A DNA stretch of 64,000 bases from Thermoflavimicrobium daqui (GTDB lineage: Bacteria > Bacillota > Bacilli > Thermoactinomycetales > Thermoactinomycetaceae), in NCBI RefSeq assembly GCF_003313465.1, contig NZ_KZ845663.1, positions 62,001-126,000 on the forward strand, in the 5' to 3' direction. The notes below the pieces were generated by a model, which worked only from the letters and a program-made list of their open reading frames with translations, was not told where the DNA came from and ran no database searches. Position 1 is the first letter of the stretch. Every line of letters begins with the position of its first letter. Shown here in pieces: positions 45,745 through 54,160 of the stretch. The translations under genes and the position numbers were made by a program.

Positions 45745-46821
45745 TCAATCAATGATAATAAGTTCTTTCTTGCTTTGGGTTAAGACTTCATAACCTGACT
45801 CAGTTACTAGAACATCGTCCTCGATTCTTACGCCCCCGAGTTCTGGAATATAAATTCCAGGCTCTACAGTTACTACCATACCAGGAGCTAACACATCTTC
45901 ACTTTGAGTGGATAAGGTTGGTCCTTCATGAACTTCCAAGCCAATACCATGACCTAGCCCATGTCCAAAATAGTTACCATAACCACAAGCCGTAATGTAG
46001 TCTCGAGAAGCTGCATCGACTTCGACACCAGAGATACCCGGACGAATCGACTGAATACCTCGCATTTCTGCCTCTAATACAATATCATAAATTTGCTTTT
46101 GTTTCTCGCTGGGTTTTCCTATCATAATGGTTCGAGTCATATCGGATATATACCCTTGGTAAAGTGCACCAAAGTCTAGAGTGATTAGGTCACCTTTTTC
46201 AATCACTTTGTCACTCGCGACTCCGTGTGGTAAAGCTGAGCGTTTTCCTGAGGCTATAATCATATCAAATGATGAAGAGGTGGCTCCATACTCACGCATT
46301 AAAAACTCGAGACGCGTTGCAACTTGTACTTCAGTCATTCCTGGTTTGATCTCTTTAAGAATTTGTGCAAAAGCGCGATCGACAATAGCGACTGCCTGAC
46401 GTATGGTTGCTATTTCGGACTCATCCTTTATCATTCGTAGCTTATCAACATACTGATTTACAGGTTTAAGTTGTAATCCTGCTAATCCTTTTTGTAAAGC
46501 TTGATATTCAGCAAATGAAACTGCTTCAGCTTCAAATGCGACTTCGGTTACTCCTAAGTGATTACATTCTTTTGCAATGGTTGGAATGCGATCAGGATGA
46601 CGTTTATATTCAATCGTCTTAAAATTAGGTGCTTGTGATTTGGCTTGTACCGTGTAACGTGTATCTACAAAAAGAAACATTTCTGTTTGAGTTACAAGTA
46701 CAGTTCCTGCCGAGCCGGTAAACCCCGAAATATAGCGGCGATTGGGAGGACGCGTGATCAAAATGGCTTCTATTCCATCTTTATTCATCTGGTTACGTAG
46801 CTTCTTTAATCGCTTTTCCAT
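45745..46821 (-). CDS. pepP: Xaa-Pro aminopeptidase/dipeptidase (M24B)
   Basis: Removes N-terminal residues before proline. The 358-residue protein has a creatinase N-domain (about 1-125) and an M24 pita-bread domain. Its metal ligands lie in TLDFGALYQGYISDMTRT (two Asp), HGLGHGIGLEVHEGP (His), VTVEPGIYIP (Glu) and VRIEDDVLVT (Glu). ATG at 46821 is used, with GGAG 8 nt upstream; a GTG at 46830 is the open-frame limit. Homologue of YqhT/PapB. Confidence 0.93.
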   Translation of the reverse strand: MEKRLKKLRNQMNKDGIEAILITRPPNRRYISGFTGSAGTVLVTQTEMFLFVDTRYTVQAKSQAPNFKTIEYKRHPDRIPTIAKECNHLGVTEVAFEAEAVSFAEYQALQKGLAGLQLKPVNQYVDKLRMIKDESEIATIRQAVAIVDRAFAQILKEIKPGMTEVQVATRLEFLMREYGATSSSFDMIIASGKRSALPHGVASDKVIEKGDLITLDFGALYQGYISDMTRTIMIGKPSEKQKQIYDIVLEAEMRGIQSIRPGISGVEVDAASRDYITACGYGNYFGHGLGHGIGLEVHEGPTLSTQSEDVLAPGMVVTVEPGIYIPELGGVRIEDDVLVTESGYEVLTQSKKELIIID

Positions 46822-46833
46822 GCTTTCCACTCC

Positions 46834-47283
46834 TTATACATCTGTAGCTTCATTCAATTTCTGTTGAATCGAAATTAATGCAAGTTCATAGCTCATTAAA
46901 CCGAAACCTACAATCTGTCCTTGGCTGACAGGAGCAGTTACCGATGTAGTCCGAAAAGCTTCACGAGCATGTATATTCGATAGATGTACTTCAATCACAG
47001 GGATATCGATCGAAGCAATCGCATCACGAATCGCATAACTGTAATGAGTATAGGCACCTGGATTCAATATAATATAATCAAATTTCTCACTTGCAAAATG
47101 GAGGTGATTAATCAGATCACCTTCCATATTAGATTGGTAACAAGTTACGTCTAAGTCTAGCTTTGTACCTAACTCAATTAAGCGACGATTTAACTCATCT
47201 AGTGTGGCTATTCCATATACATCTGGCTCTCTTTTGCCCAAAAGATTTAAATTCGGACCGTGTAGGACAAGCACATTTGCCAC
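46834..47283 (-). CDS. aroQ: 3-dehydroquinate dehydratase, type II
   Basis: Third step of the shikimate pathway. The 149-residue protein begins with GTG at 47283 (VANVLVLHGPNLNLLGKREP), 9 nt after AGGAG. The frame is open to 47394 but that part is not family-like. Conserved LGKREPDVYG, NPGAYTHYSYAIRDAI and EVHLSNIHAREAFR hold the catalytic tyrosine, histidine and arginines. It is followed by pepP after 12 bp. Confidence 0.95.
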   Translation of the reverse strand: MANVLVLHGPNLNLLGKREPDVYGIATLDELNRRLIELGTKLDLDVTCYQSNMEGDLINHLHFASEKFDYIILNPGAYTHYSYAIRDAIASIDIPVIEVHLSNIHAREAFRTTSVTAPVSQGQIVGFGLMSYELALISIQQKLNEATDV

Positions 47284-47529
47284 GAGATCATCTCCTGATA
47301 TGGTATAAATCTTATGTAAAATTCCATTTCTACATAAAAACGAATCGTTTTTATGCCCGATGATATAAGAGTTCTCACTCGATTTAAAATTCATGTTTAT
47401 AATTAATTATTGTCCCATGATTTTTGTATTTTGTCCAATGTTTCATCGCTCGAAAACATTCAAGGCCAAGCATCTTTATGATAAAATAAAGATACTAACG
47501 AAAAAAATAAAGGTGGTGCAGTACGAAAC

Positions 47530-48525
47530 GTGGCTGAAAAACCTGTACTATATGGTGGACAAGCTGTAGTCGAAGGAGTGATGTTCGGCGGCCGTTACAC
47601 TCAAGTTACAGCAATCCGACGCAAAAATGGAGAAATCGAAACACACGAATTATATAAAAAAGAAAACCCCACCCTTTCTATCTTCAAAAAAATCCCCTTA
47701 ATTCGTGGCATTGTCTCATTGATTGAATCCAGTGCCTCTGGAGCGAAGCATCTTCAGCATGCCACAGAAGTATACGATCTAGATTTAGAAGAAGATAATG
47801 ACCGTGCTCAAGATACTTCCTCAACAAATAAAACTTCCTCTTCTTGGAGTTTTGGTGTGGTATTAAGTGTAGCTGTAATAGGTGTTTTATCATTTATTAT
47901 TGGAAAAGTTATCTTTACTGCACTACCTGCTTTTTTATCTAGTATTTTATTTGATCGTTTTACCAAAAATCCATTGATACAAAGTGTAATTGAAGGCGGT
48001 ATCAAAACACTCTTACTCTTAGGGTACTTATGGGCTATTTCTCAAACTCCTTTGATTAAACGCTTATTTCAATATCACGGCGCAGAGCATAAAGTGATAA
48101 GTACTTATGAGCTCGGTCAAGAGTTAACTATAAAAAACGTGCAAAAACAATCCACTCTACATTATCGATGTGGTAGTAGCTTTATCATTCTTACTGTGAT
48201 TGTTGGGGTTATCGTCTATTCTTTCTTTCAGTATGATACGATTTGGGATCGCATCTGGACTCGGCTTCTACTTCTTCCCATCGTGATTGGTTTATCTTAT
48301 GAAGTGTTACGGTTTACCAATGCCGTACGTGATATCCCAGTTCTTAGATATCTTGGATATCCTGGCTTATGGTTACAAAAACTAACTACAAAAGAACCTA
48401 CTGACGATCAAGTAGAAGTTGCTATTGCAGCGTTTAACCGTATGCGCGAACTTGATGCAGAAGTAGCAAGCAATAAATATTCGAAACACTCAGCTCCAAC
48501 CCATCTTTCTTCTTCCACGTCTTAA
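47530..48525 (+). CDS. yqhQ: DUF1385 membrane protein YqhQ
   Basis: A 331-residue protein with YGGQAVVEGVMFGGRYTQVTAIRR at the start, IPLIRGIVSLIESS, several membrane helices between about 110 and 270, and FQYHGAEHKVISTYELGQEL plus LHYRCGSSFIIL (the conserved HGAEHK and CGT/S motif). This is the DUF1385/YqhQ pattern. Start is GTG at 47530, with a poorly spaced GGTGG upstream. Divergent from aroQ as in B. subtilis. Confidence 0.9.
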   Translation: MAEKPVLYGGQAVVEGVMFGGRYTQVTAIRRKNGEIETHELYKKENPTLSIFKKIPLIRGIVSLIESSASGAKHLQHATEVYDLDLEEDNDRAQDTSSTNKTSSSWSFGVVLSVAVIGVLSFIIGKVIFTALPAFLSSILFDRFTKNPLIQSVIEGGIKTLLLLGYLWAISQTPLIKRLFQYHGAEHKVISTYELGQELTIKNVQKQSTLHYRCGSSFIILTVIVGVIVYSFFQYDTIWDRIWTRLLLLPIVIGLSYEVLRFTNAVRDIPVLRYLGYPGLWLQKLTTKEPTDDQVEVAIAAFNRMRELDAEVASNKYSKHSAPTHLSSSTS

Positions 48526-48564
48526 AACTTGGCATACTTTAGCCAATGATGAAAGGGTGGTTGC

Positions 48565-48918
48565 ATGACTCATCCTCGACCGTCCACTTTAAAAGGATGG
48601 CGTATTATCATTTTTGCGTTGGTTGCTCTCGGCTTTGGACATAAAGTTTGGAACTCCTTATCCACATTATGGATATTTCTCCTAAATATCCTGATACCTA
48701 TCGGCTTAATTGGTATCGTTATTTATTTATATAAGTATCCACCTAAGTGGCTACGAAAAATGAGCCTTTCACATCGACCACCCTATACGCGTCAGCGCAA
48801 AAAAGGGAATAAAGATATCAAAGATAAAAAAACACGTCCACTTCGAGCGATTAGCAATCAAAAGAAAAAAGACCATCCTTTTCGAGTTATTGATGGTAAT
48901 AAAAAGAAATCACTTTAA
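48565..48918 (+). CDS. YqhP-like (SA1362 family) membrane protein
   Basis: A 117-residue protein with two hydrophobic stretches (WRIIIFALVALGFGHKVW and WIFLLNILIPIGLIGIVIYLYKY) and a very basic, lysine-rich tail of about 45 residues. Position after yqhQ and the small two-helix-plus-basic-tail plan match B. subtilis YqhP. Function is unknown. AAAGGGTGG lies in front of the ATG. Confidence 0.7.
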   Translation: MTHPRPSTLKGWRIIIFALVALGFGHKVWNSLSTLWIFLLNILIPIGLIGIVIYLYKYPPKWLRKMSLSHRPPYTRQRKKGNKDIKDKKTRPLRAISNQKKKDHPFRVIDGNKKKSL

Positions 48919-48927
48919 ATATCTACT

Positions 48928-48960
48928 CCCTCTATAAAATATAGAGGGTTTCTTTTTTCT
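48928..48960 (+). terminator. Terminator after the yqhP-like gene
   Basis: CCCTCTATA (48928-48936) and TATAGAGGG (48940-48948) close a 3-nt loop, followed by TTTCTTTTTT. Confidence 0.9.
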
Positions 48961-49312
48961 AACGAAATCGTACAACTTGTCGATCAGGTTGTACTAGCCA
49001 GACACGTATGGAGCCACTGACTACAGCCAATACAAATGGATAAACAACAACTTGTGGATAAAATTTATCCTTATCCGGGAAAATCTCTTCAATGAAAACA
49101 TCCGTTTCTTTTTCATCACCTTCTACATTTATTACTTCTATACGATATCCTGGATTTGGACGCATCCCGAGTGTAATTAGTAAATAGTTCTCATCCTTCC
49201 ATGTAAACACATGAATCCCTTTCTCTTTTTTTTGTTGCAAAAACCAATCCACTACCTCCTGCGGAAGCTGTTGAATTTCCTCTAGTGAAATCTCTTTAAA
49301 ACCAATTGACAT
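48959..49312 (-). CDS. PrcB-like domain protein
   Basis: A 117-residue protein resembling the C-terminal domain of protease-complex subunit PrcB. ENYLLITLGMRPNPGYRIEVINVEGDE is the typical block (here only described, starting at about residue 47), followed by VVVYPFVLAVVSGSIRVWL. There is no signal peptide. ATG at 49312 has GGAGG 8 nt upstream. It precedes no protease gene; it sits between yqhP and yqhO. Function is uncertain. Confidence 0.6.
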   Translation of the reverse strand: MSIGFKEISLEEIQQLPQEVVDWFLQQKKEKGIHVFTWKDENYLLITLGMRPNPGYRIEVINVEGDEKETDVFIEEIFPDKDKFYPQVVVYPFVLAVVSGSIRVWLVQPDRQVVRFR

Positions 49313-49336
49313 CGGTATTTCCTCCAAGTATCATTT

Positions 49337-50248
49337 TTATTTTTTTCCACGCAACTGAAGATATTGATCAAAGGACCAATCTTTGAAAAATTCTTCTGCT
49401 TTTTGCTGCCCTGCACGAAATAATTCCTCTTTCTTTTCACGACTGATAGAAAAGTCAGTCAGTTTCACATCAAGTGGTGGAACCATTACCGTTCGTAATG
49501 CATCTTGTCCTTCAATTGCTCGATTATCATGTGCCTCTAACATCGTAAAGAAGATCGATAAAAACATACTAAAAGGTCCTGCAATTTCATGCACATGTTT
49601 AGCATTAGATTGAAAGCAAAAACCAAATGTGGGCCATCGTGGTTCATCTCGATCAAACAACCAAACGGGGAAATTACTTAATACACCTCCATCTACAATA
49701 TAGCTCGTCTTTTTCGTAGTCTGATGTTTTATTTTGACCGGCTCAAAAAAATAAGGGATACTACTGCTCATGCGAACAGCTCGTGCAATGGATAGTTTTT
49801 CTCTAGAAATACCGTATTCCTCAATGTCATCTGGTAAAACTAATAGCCGGCTACGACTAATATCTGAAGCAATTACAAATAATTCCCTACCGTTTTGCAA
49901 ATCTCCAAAAGTATACACACCTTTTACTCTTAATAAATCATCTATCCATTTTTCGATTGCATCCCCAGGGTACATCCCTTTTTTCAACCAAAGACGGAAG
50001 GCAGGTCCGATATATGGAACTTGATTAAACCAGGTTGGAGCTAACAAATCCATAAAATTTTTCTCTAACAAAATGGGATATAATTCCTCGGTTGTATATC
50101 CAGCAGCGATGAGCGAGGCAATTAAGGCACCAGCTGATGTTCCTGCCAATCGTTTAAAACGAAATCCTTTTTTTTCTGCAACTGATAAGGCACCGACTAA
50201 TCCAATCCCTTTAACCCCTCCACCTTCAAACACAACATCCGCCCACAT
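49337..50248 (-). CDS. yqhO: Patatin-like phospholipase YqhO
   Basis: Acyl hydrolase of the patatin family. The 303-residue protein has the oxyanion GGGVKGIG (residues 9-16), nucleophile Ser38 in GTSAG, and catalytic Asp in VDGGVLSNFP (about residue 191). No signal peptide is seen. ATG at 50248. It follows mntR on the same strand after an 82-bp gap with a terminator, the conserved yqhO-mntR neighbourhood. Confidence 0.93.
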   Translation of the reverse strand: MWADVVFEGGGVKGIGLVGALSVAEKKGFRFKRLAGTSAGALIASLIAAGYTTEELYPILLEKNFMDLLAPTWFNQVPYIGPAFRLWLKKGMYPGDAIEKWIDDLLRVKGVYTFGDLQNGRELFVIASDISRSRLLVLPDDIEEYGISREKLSIARAVRMSSSIPYFFEPVKIKHQTTKKTSYIVDGGVLSNFPVWLFDRDEPRWPTFGFCFQSNAKHVHEIAGPFSMFLSIFFTMLEAHDNRAIEGQDALRTVMVPPLDVKLTDFSISREKKEELFRAGQQKAEEFFKDWSFDQYLQLRGKK

Positions 50249-50302
50249 AACAGATTTCCCCCAATCTTTTGATCCTTTAACATCATTCTATGAAAGAGAA
50301 AA

Positions 50303-50332
50303 CAAAAAAACCCAAGGATTGTTCCATGGGTT
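50303..50332 (-). terminator. Terminator of mntR
   Basis: AACCCAAGGA (50309-50318) and TCCATGGGTT (50323-50332) pair with one mismatch over a 4-nt loop, followed leftwards by a T-run. The mntR stop codon lies inside the stem. Confidence 0.85.
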
Positions 50333-50777
50333 AGAGTGACTGTACATCTTCCGTTTCTTCCTGCGTCTCTTTTTCCTTAAGTACATGTAAATGTTCAACA
50401 ATCGCCGAATTCTTTTCCAAAAAAGCAACTAAATTTTCGATACACGTAATGGAATCCCAACTTAGGTGATGTTCAATTCCTTCAACATCTTCATAAATCT
50501 GTTCTTCGCTTACACCAATGAGTCTTAGAAAGTGCTCTAATAAATGATGTCGGTCAACTAGACGTTTTCCAATCTTTTTTCCCTTTGCGGTTAGCACGAG
50601 TCCTCGATACTTCTCATAAACTAAGTACTTATTTTGATCCAGCTTTTGTACCATCTTCGTTACTGACGAGGGGTGTACTTCCAACGCTTCGGCAATATCA
50701 GAAACTCTGGCATATCCTTTCTGTTCAATCAACTTATAGATATTTTCCAAGTAATCTTCCATGCTTGGCGTTGGCAT
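50331..50777 (-). CDS. mntR: Manganese transport regulator MntR
   Basis: DtxR-family repressor of Mn2+ uptake. The 148-residue protein has an N-terminal winged helix ([25 protein letters not shown]). The six B. subtilis MntR metal ligands occur at identical positions: Asp8, Glu11, His77, Glu99, Glu102 and His103. That makes manganese specificity very likely. Start ATG at 50777. Confidence 0.97.
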   Translation of the reverse strand: MPTPSMEDYLENIYKLIEQKGYARVSDIAEALEVHPSSVTKMVQKLDQNKYLVYEKYRGLVLTAKGKKIGKRLVDRHHLLEHFLRLIGVSEEQIYEDVEGIEHHLSWDSITCIENLVAFLEKNSAIVEHLHVLKEKETQEETEDVQSL

Positions 50778-50854
50778 AGTAAACCCCTCCTACATAACTA
50801 TCTGATAATTTTATTTTATCACACTTATTAATCATAAAACATCCAATTTCCGTG

Positions 50855-51412
50855 TTAAATTTTACGTACTTCTTTACCCATGATTTCAATGGCTTCCACC
50901 AAACTTTTTCCTAAATCCTCTAAACGTTGTTGTATTTTTTCATCTTTCAGCGAGCCATCTGGGTTAAATGCCATGTATGAACGTGGAACAGAAACCATGG
51001 ACGGCAAAGGCCAAGCATGTAAAGTACGGCAAATAATACTCAATGTATTTAAAGTATTGGTAGCTCCCATTGCACCACCTGCAGTGGCTACTAAAGCAAC
51101 AAGCTTTCCTTCTAGTTCGCGTGCACCTATGAAGTCAAGGGCATTTTTCAAGACACCAGAGATACTACCATGATATTCAGGAGATCCGAAGATAAATCCA
51201 TCAGCTTCTAACATTTTCGCTTTAAAACGTTGGACTGATTCAGGATAAGTTGAATCATCGGAACGGTTATCATAAATCGGAAGTGGTTTTTCTCTAAAAT
51301 CGAACAGTTCTACCTCTGCTCCATACTTTTGGGCTGCTTCCATTACAATCTTAACAGATTGCTTTGTAGTCGAACCCGGATTCATGCTACCCGCAATAGC
51401 AAGGATTTTCAA
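50855..51412 (-). CDS. NADPH-dependent FMN reductase
   Basis: A flavodoxin-like reductase of about 185 residues with the FMN phosphate loop AIAGSMNPGSTTKQSV, SPEYHGSISGVLKNALDFIG, and ATAGGAMGATNTLN. Such proteins reduce FMN, quinones, azo dyes or chromate; the physiological substrate cannot be read from sequence. No ATG is suitable: TTG at 51412 (MKILAIAGS) lies 9 nt after GGGAG, and a second TTG lies at 51418. Confidence 0.88.
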   Translation of the reverse strand: MKILAIAGSMNPGSTTKQSVKIVMEAAQKYGAEVELFDFREKPLPIYDNRSDDSTYPESVQRFKAKMLEADGFIFGSPEYHGSISGVLKNALDFIGARELEGKLVALVATAGGAMGATNTLNTLSIICRTLHAWPLPSMVSVPRSYMAFNPDGSLKDEKIQQRLEDLGKSLVEAIEIMGKEVRKI

Positions 51413-51422
51413 TACCAAACAC

Positions 51423-51667
51423 TCCCTCTAAAGTATGTAGAATCCAAGTAGCGGCAATTTCTGTTGACAAACTACTAGTAGAATCGATTTCTCATGGGGG
51501 GAAGAGAAATTCTCATTCAACTTTTGGATATGCACGATTCAGTATACAAGATTTACTTTCGATTTTCTACCATTACAATAAGAATTTAGCCATTTCTTCA
51601 TCGATTAAGAGACATATCGTCAGAAAACATTAGAAATACATATATATTTTGACATCTTCTTTTTCTT
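51423..51667. other. Gap between the FMN reductase and the jelly-roll-like gene
   Basis: No gene is seen. TTGACA at 51462 on the plus strand has no good -10 partner. Presumably the region holds the promoter of the reductase. Confidence 0.35.
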
Positions 51668-51708
51668 ATAAAGATAAGAACTTCGAAGAGCTGGGCTCTA
51701 AGAAGTTC
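51668..51708 (-). terminator. Terminator of the jelly-roll-like gene
   Basis: GAACTTC (51678-51684) and GAAGTTC (51702-51708) with an inner AGAGC/GCTCT stem around TGG; leftwards TTATCTTT follows. Confidence 0.75.
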
Positions 51709-51738
51709 CATTAAAATATAATGGATATACAACCACTT

Positions 51739-52218
51739 CTAATGTGTTGAAATATCATGAGCAGCTAAGCGAATGTAATCTACATATACCCGACCTTGAG
51801 GAAGGAAAAAAGATACACTAATTGAATGAGTTTCTTTAGGAGGAGAAGGAACAATAACAAAATAAGGAGAAAAACGTCTGTTTTTTGCTTGTGGTAATGT
51901 AATCATCAGTGGTGTTGTCCGAAGTGTATTACCTCGTCTGTCTAAATAAACGACTGTTGCAAAAAGTTGGACTTTGATACGGATCGGACTGTCATTATAT
52001 ACCCGAAAATATAAATAATAGGCGCATTGATGCTCAAATACAGAAGTCTGTATTTTTTGTTTAACTACACTTCGTGTAAACGGTGAGATACCCATCAACA
52101 TCGAAGCATCCCCTTGATAAATAGGGTTACGAACACGGTTACTATTTTGTATCACCCATGGCGCTAATCCACGACGAAATCCACCATTTAATAATATATT
52201 TCTGTTAGAACAAGTCAC
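51739..52218 (-). CDS. Small beta-sandwich (jelly-roll-like) protein, possibly spore-surface
   Basis: A 159-residue protein starting MTCSNRNILLNGGFRRGLAPW. The NGGFRxGLxPW opening, followed by VYQGDASMLMG-like (here IYQGDASMLMG) and a closing VYVDYIRLAA, is typical of carbohydrate-binding CBM-like domains that begin NGGFE and end with D(I/V)RL. Such single domains occur in Bacillales spore-coat and exosporium proteins, but that link is inference. No signal peptide. GTG start 6 nt after GGAGGG. Single gene with terminator. Confidence 0.6.
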   Translation of the reverse strand: MTCSNRNILLNGGFRRGLAPWVIQNSNRVRNPIYQGDASMLMGISPFTRSVVKQKIQTSVFEHQCAYYLYFRVYNDSPIRIKVQLFATVVYLDRRGNTLRTTPLMITLPQAKNRRFSPYFVIVPSPPKETHSISVSFFLPQGRVYVDYIRLAAHDISTH

Positions 52219-52301
52219 CTCTCGCCCTCCTGTTAATCAAAATTTACTATTCATTTCCTAATTTATGTCGAGTTCGAAAGTTCGGTTGGGCAAAAGAAAA
52301 G

Positions 52302-52332
52302 TTGGACTTTCAGTTCAATTGCACAGTATAAT
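52302..52332 (+). promoter_or_regulatory. Sigma-A promoter of the hutH leader
   Basis: TTGGAC (52302-52307) and a perfect TATAAT (52327-52332), spaced 19 bp. Transcription should start near 52339, giving a leader of about 190 nt before hutH. Confidence 0.6.
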
Positions 52333-52392
52333 GAAAATAGATTTTAATTTATAAAGAGTAGTTAAGATTGGCATATTCCCTGAGGTGATGGT

Positions 52393-52470
52393 ATGAAAAA
52401 ATTCATTTACAAACTAAAATCGATACCAATCATAAAATGTCAATATCCGGCCAGTAAAAGGGAGGGCTAG
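52393..52470 (+). CDS. Putative 25-codon leader peptide of hutH
   Basis: ATG at 52393 stands 4 nt after GAGGTGAT, a good ribosome binding site, and opens MKKFIYKLKSIPIIKCQYPA, ending SKREG before TAG. The stop codon and the last codons lie in the first arm of a strong hairpin, so translation of this frame would interfere with its folding. The peptide has no histidine, which argues against simple histidine attenuation. It may also be a chance frame. Confidence 0.4.
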   Translation: MKKFIYKLKSIPIIKCQYPASKREG

Positions 52471-52508
52471 GTTTATACCTAACCCTCCCTTTTACTTGTT
52501 CTTTGACT
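52453..52508 (+). terminator. Strong terminator-like hairpin between leader and hutH
   Basis: The arms 52453-52472 and 52477-52496 form a 20-bp stem with one C-A mismatch and the loop TTAT; the core is AAAAGGGAGGG with CCCTCCCTTTT. TTGTTCTTTG follows. It lies 34 bp before the hutH start and after the only promoter that I see, so hutH needs readthrough or antitermination. Confidence 0.8.
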
Positions 52509-52530
52509 TAATAAAGGAGGAAAGTACTCT

Positions 52531-54063
52531 ATGACAACAGACAAAACGATTGATATTCATGGAGACGAGCTAACACTAGAACAATATTCTGCTGTGGTAC
52601 ACGATCGAGTTCCTGTTCAATTAAGTCCCAAAGCCATTCAAAAAATGAGCTCTTCCAAAGCTCATGTAGACCATTTAGTTAAAGAAGAACAGACCGTCTA
52701 CGGAGTTACGACCGGTTTTGGAAAATTTAGCGATCACTTCATCACAAGTGAACAATCTCATGAATTACAATTAAATTTAATTAAAAGTCACGCTTGTGGG
52801 GTTGGAGAACCACTTCCAGAAGAGATTGTACGAGGTATGATGCTACTTCGAGTTAATGCACTCGCCAAAGGTTATTCGGGAATTTCCCCTCGAACAGTTC
52901 AAGCACTTATTTCTTTACTTAATCAGCAAATTCATCCGATCATTCCTTCTCAAGGTTCATTAGGAGCGAGTGGGGACTTAGCTCCTCTTGCTCACATGTG
53001 TTTACCTCTACTTGGTTTAGGTGAGGTAAGCTTTCGTGGACAAATTAGACCCTCTATCCAAGTATTAAATGAAGTCGGTTTAGAACCCATTCAATTAGAA
53101 CCAAAAGAAGGACTCGCTTTAATTAATGGTACACAAATGATGTGTAGTTTACTTACAGAGGCTATCATTCAAGCACGAACTCTATTATTATCAGCAGACA
53201 TTATTTCTGCTTTGACACTTGAAGCCTTACAAGGAATCCCACATGCTTTTCATCCTCTACTTCAACAAGTACGAGGTCATCAAGGACAAATAACGACTGC
53301 CAAAAATATGCTCGCTCTACTCGATGGTAGTGAATTAACTACACAACCTGCAGAAAAACGTGTACAAGATGCTTATAGTTTACGTTGTATTCCGCAAGTT
53401 CATGGCGCTTCCAAAGATGCTTATCACTATAGCATGCACGTTGTGGAAACAGAAATGAATGCAGTCACTGATAACCCTCTGATTTTCCCTGAGATTGGAC
53501 AAGTCATCTCAGGTGGCAACTTTCATGGGCAGCCGCTCGCACTTGTCGCGGATTTTCTAAAAATAGCTCTTGCTGAAATAGCTAATATCTCTGAAAGGAG
53601 AACAGAACGACTTGTAAATCCCCAATTAAGTGGACTACCTGCTTTCTTAATCCAAAATGGGGGACTTCATTCGGGATATATGATTCTACAATATGTTGCT
53701 GCTTCTTTAGTATCAGAAAACAAAGTTTTATGCCATCCAGCTTCAGTCGACTCAATTCCTTCTTCAGCCAATCAAGAAGATCATGTAAGTATGGGATCAA
53801 TTGGAGCAAGGAAATGTTTGGAAGTTATTGAAAACACCAAGAAAGTACTTGCGATTGAATATCTTTGTGCAGCACAAGCATTGGAGTTTACCACCAAAAA
53901 ATGTGGTCGAGGCTCTCATATTGCTTATCAACTTTTACGAGAATCTCTTCCACCATTGACTGAAGATCGCGAAGGGTATAAGGATATCGAGATTTCTACC
54001 AAGTTGCTACAACATAATACTTTAGTCAATGAAGTGACTCGTAAAGTAGACCTACAACTATAG
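52531..54063 (+). CDS. hutH: Histidine ammonia-lyase
   Basis: Deaminates histidine to urocanate. The 510-residue protein has the MIO prosthetic group triad Ala146-Ser147-Gly148 in GSLGASGDLAPLAH, catalytic Tyr58 in YGVTTGFGKF, and His87 in NLIKSHACGVGE. The latter separates histidine from aromatic lyases. QDAYSLRCIPQVHG (VQDAYSLRC) and NPLIFPE also fit. AAAGGAGG precedes the ATG. It is alone: hutU, hutI, hutG and hutP are not nearby, so the rest of the pathway is elsewhere or absent. Control probably acts on the upstream hairpin. Confidence 0.95.
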   Translation: MTTDKTIDIHGDELTLEQYSAVVHDRVPVQLSPKAIQKMSSSKAHVDHLVKEEQTVYGVTTGFGKFSDHFITSEQSHELQLNLIKSHACGVGEPLPEEIVRGMMLLRVNALAKGYSGISPRTVQALISLLNQQIHPIIPSQGSLGASGDLAPLAHMCLPLLGLGEVSFRGQIRPSIQVLNEVGLEPIQLEPKEGLALINGTQMMCSLLTEAIIQARTLLLSADIISALTLEALQGIPHAFHPLLQQVRGHQGQITTAKNMLALLDGSELTTQPAEKRVQDAYSLRCIPQVHGASKDAYHYSMHVVETEMNAVTDNPLIFPEIGQVISGGNFHGQPLALVADFLKIALAEIANISERRTERLVNPQLSGLPAFLIQNGGLHSGYMILQYVAASLVSENKVLCHPASVDSIPSSANQEDHVSMGSIGARKCLEVIENTKKVLAIEYLCAAQALEFTTKKCGRGSHIAYQLLRESLPPLTEDREGYKDIEISTKLLQHNTLVNEVTRKVDLQL

Positions 54064-54091
54064 ATTGAGGTAAACTTTAAAGCTTTAATAA

Positions 54092-54145
54092 AAAAGGGGG
54101 TCTCTTGCAGCTATCCATACACGGTGCAAAGAGAACCCCTTTTCT
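54092..54145 (+). terminator. Terminator of hutH (bidirectional)
   Basis: AAAAGGGG and TCTCTTGCA (54092-54109) pair with TGCAAAGAGA and CCCCTTTT (54125-54143), with small bulges, followed by CTC and flanked by A/T-runs. It may also serve the convergent phosphoesterase gene. Confidence 0.8.
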
Positions 54146-54160
54146 CTATAAACGAAACGG

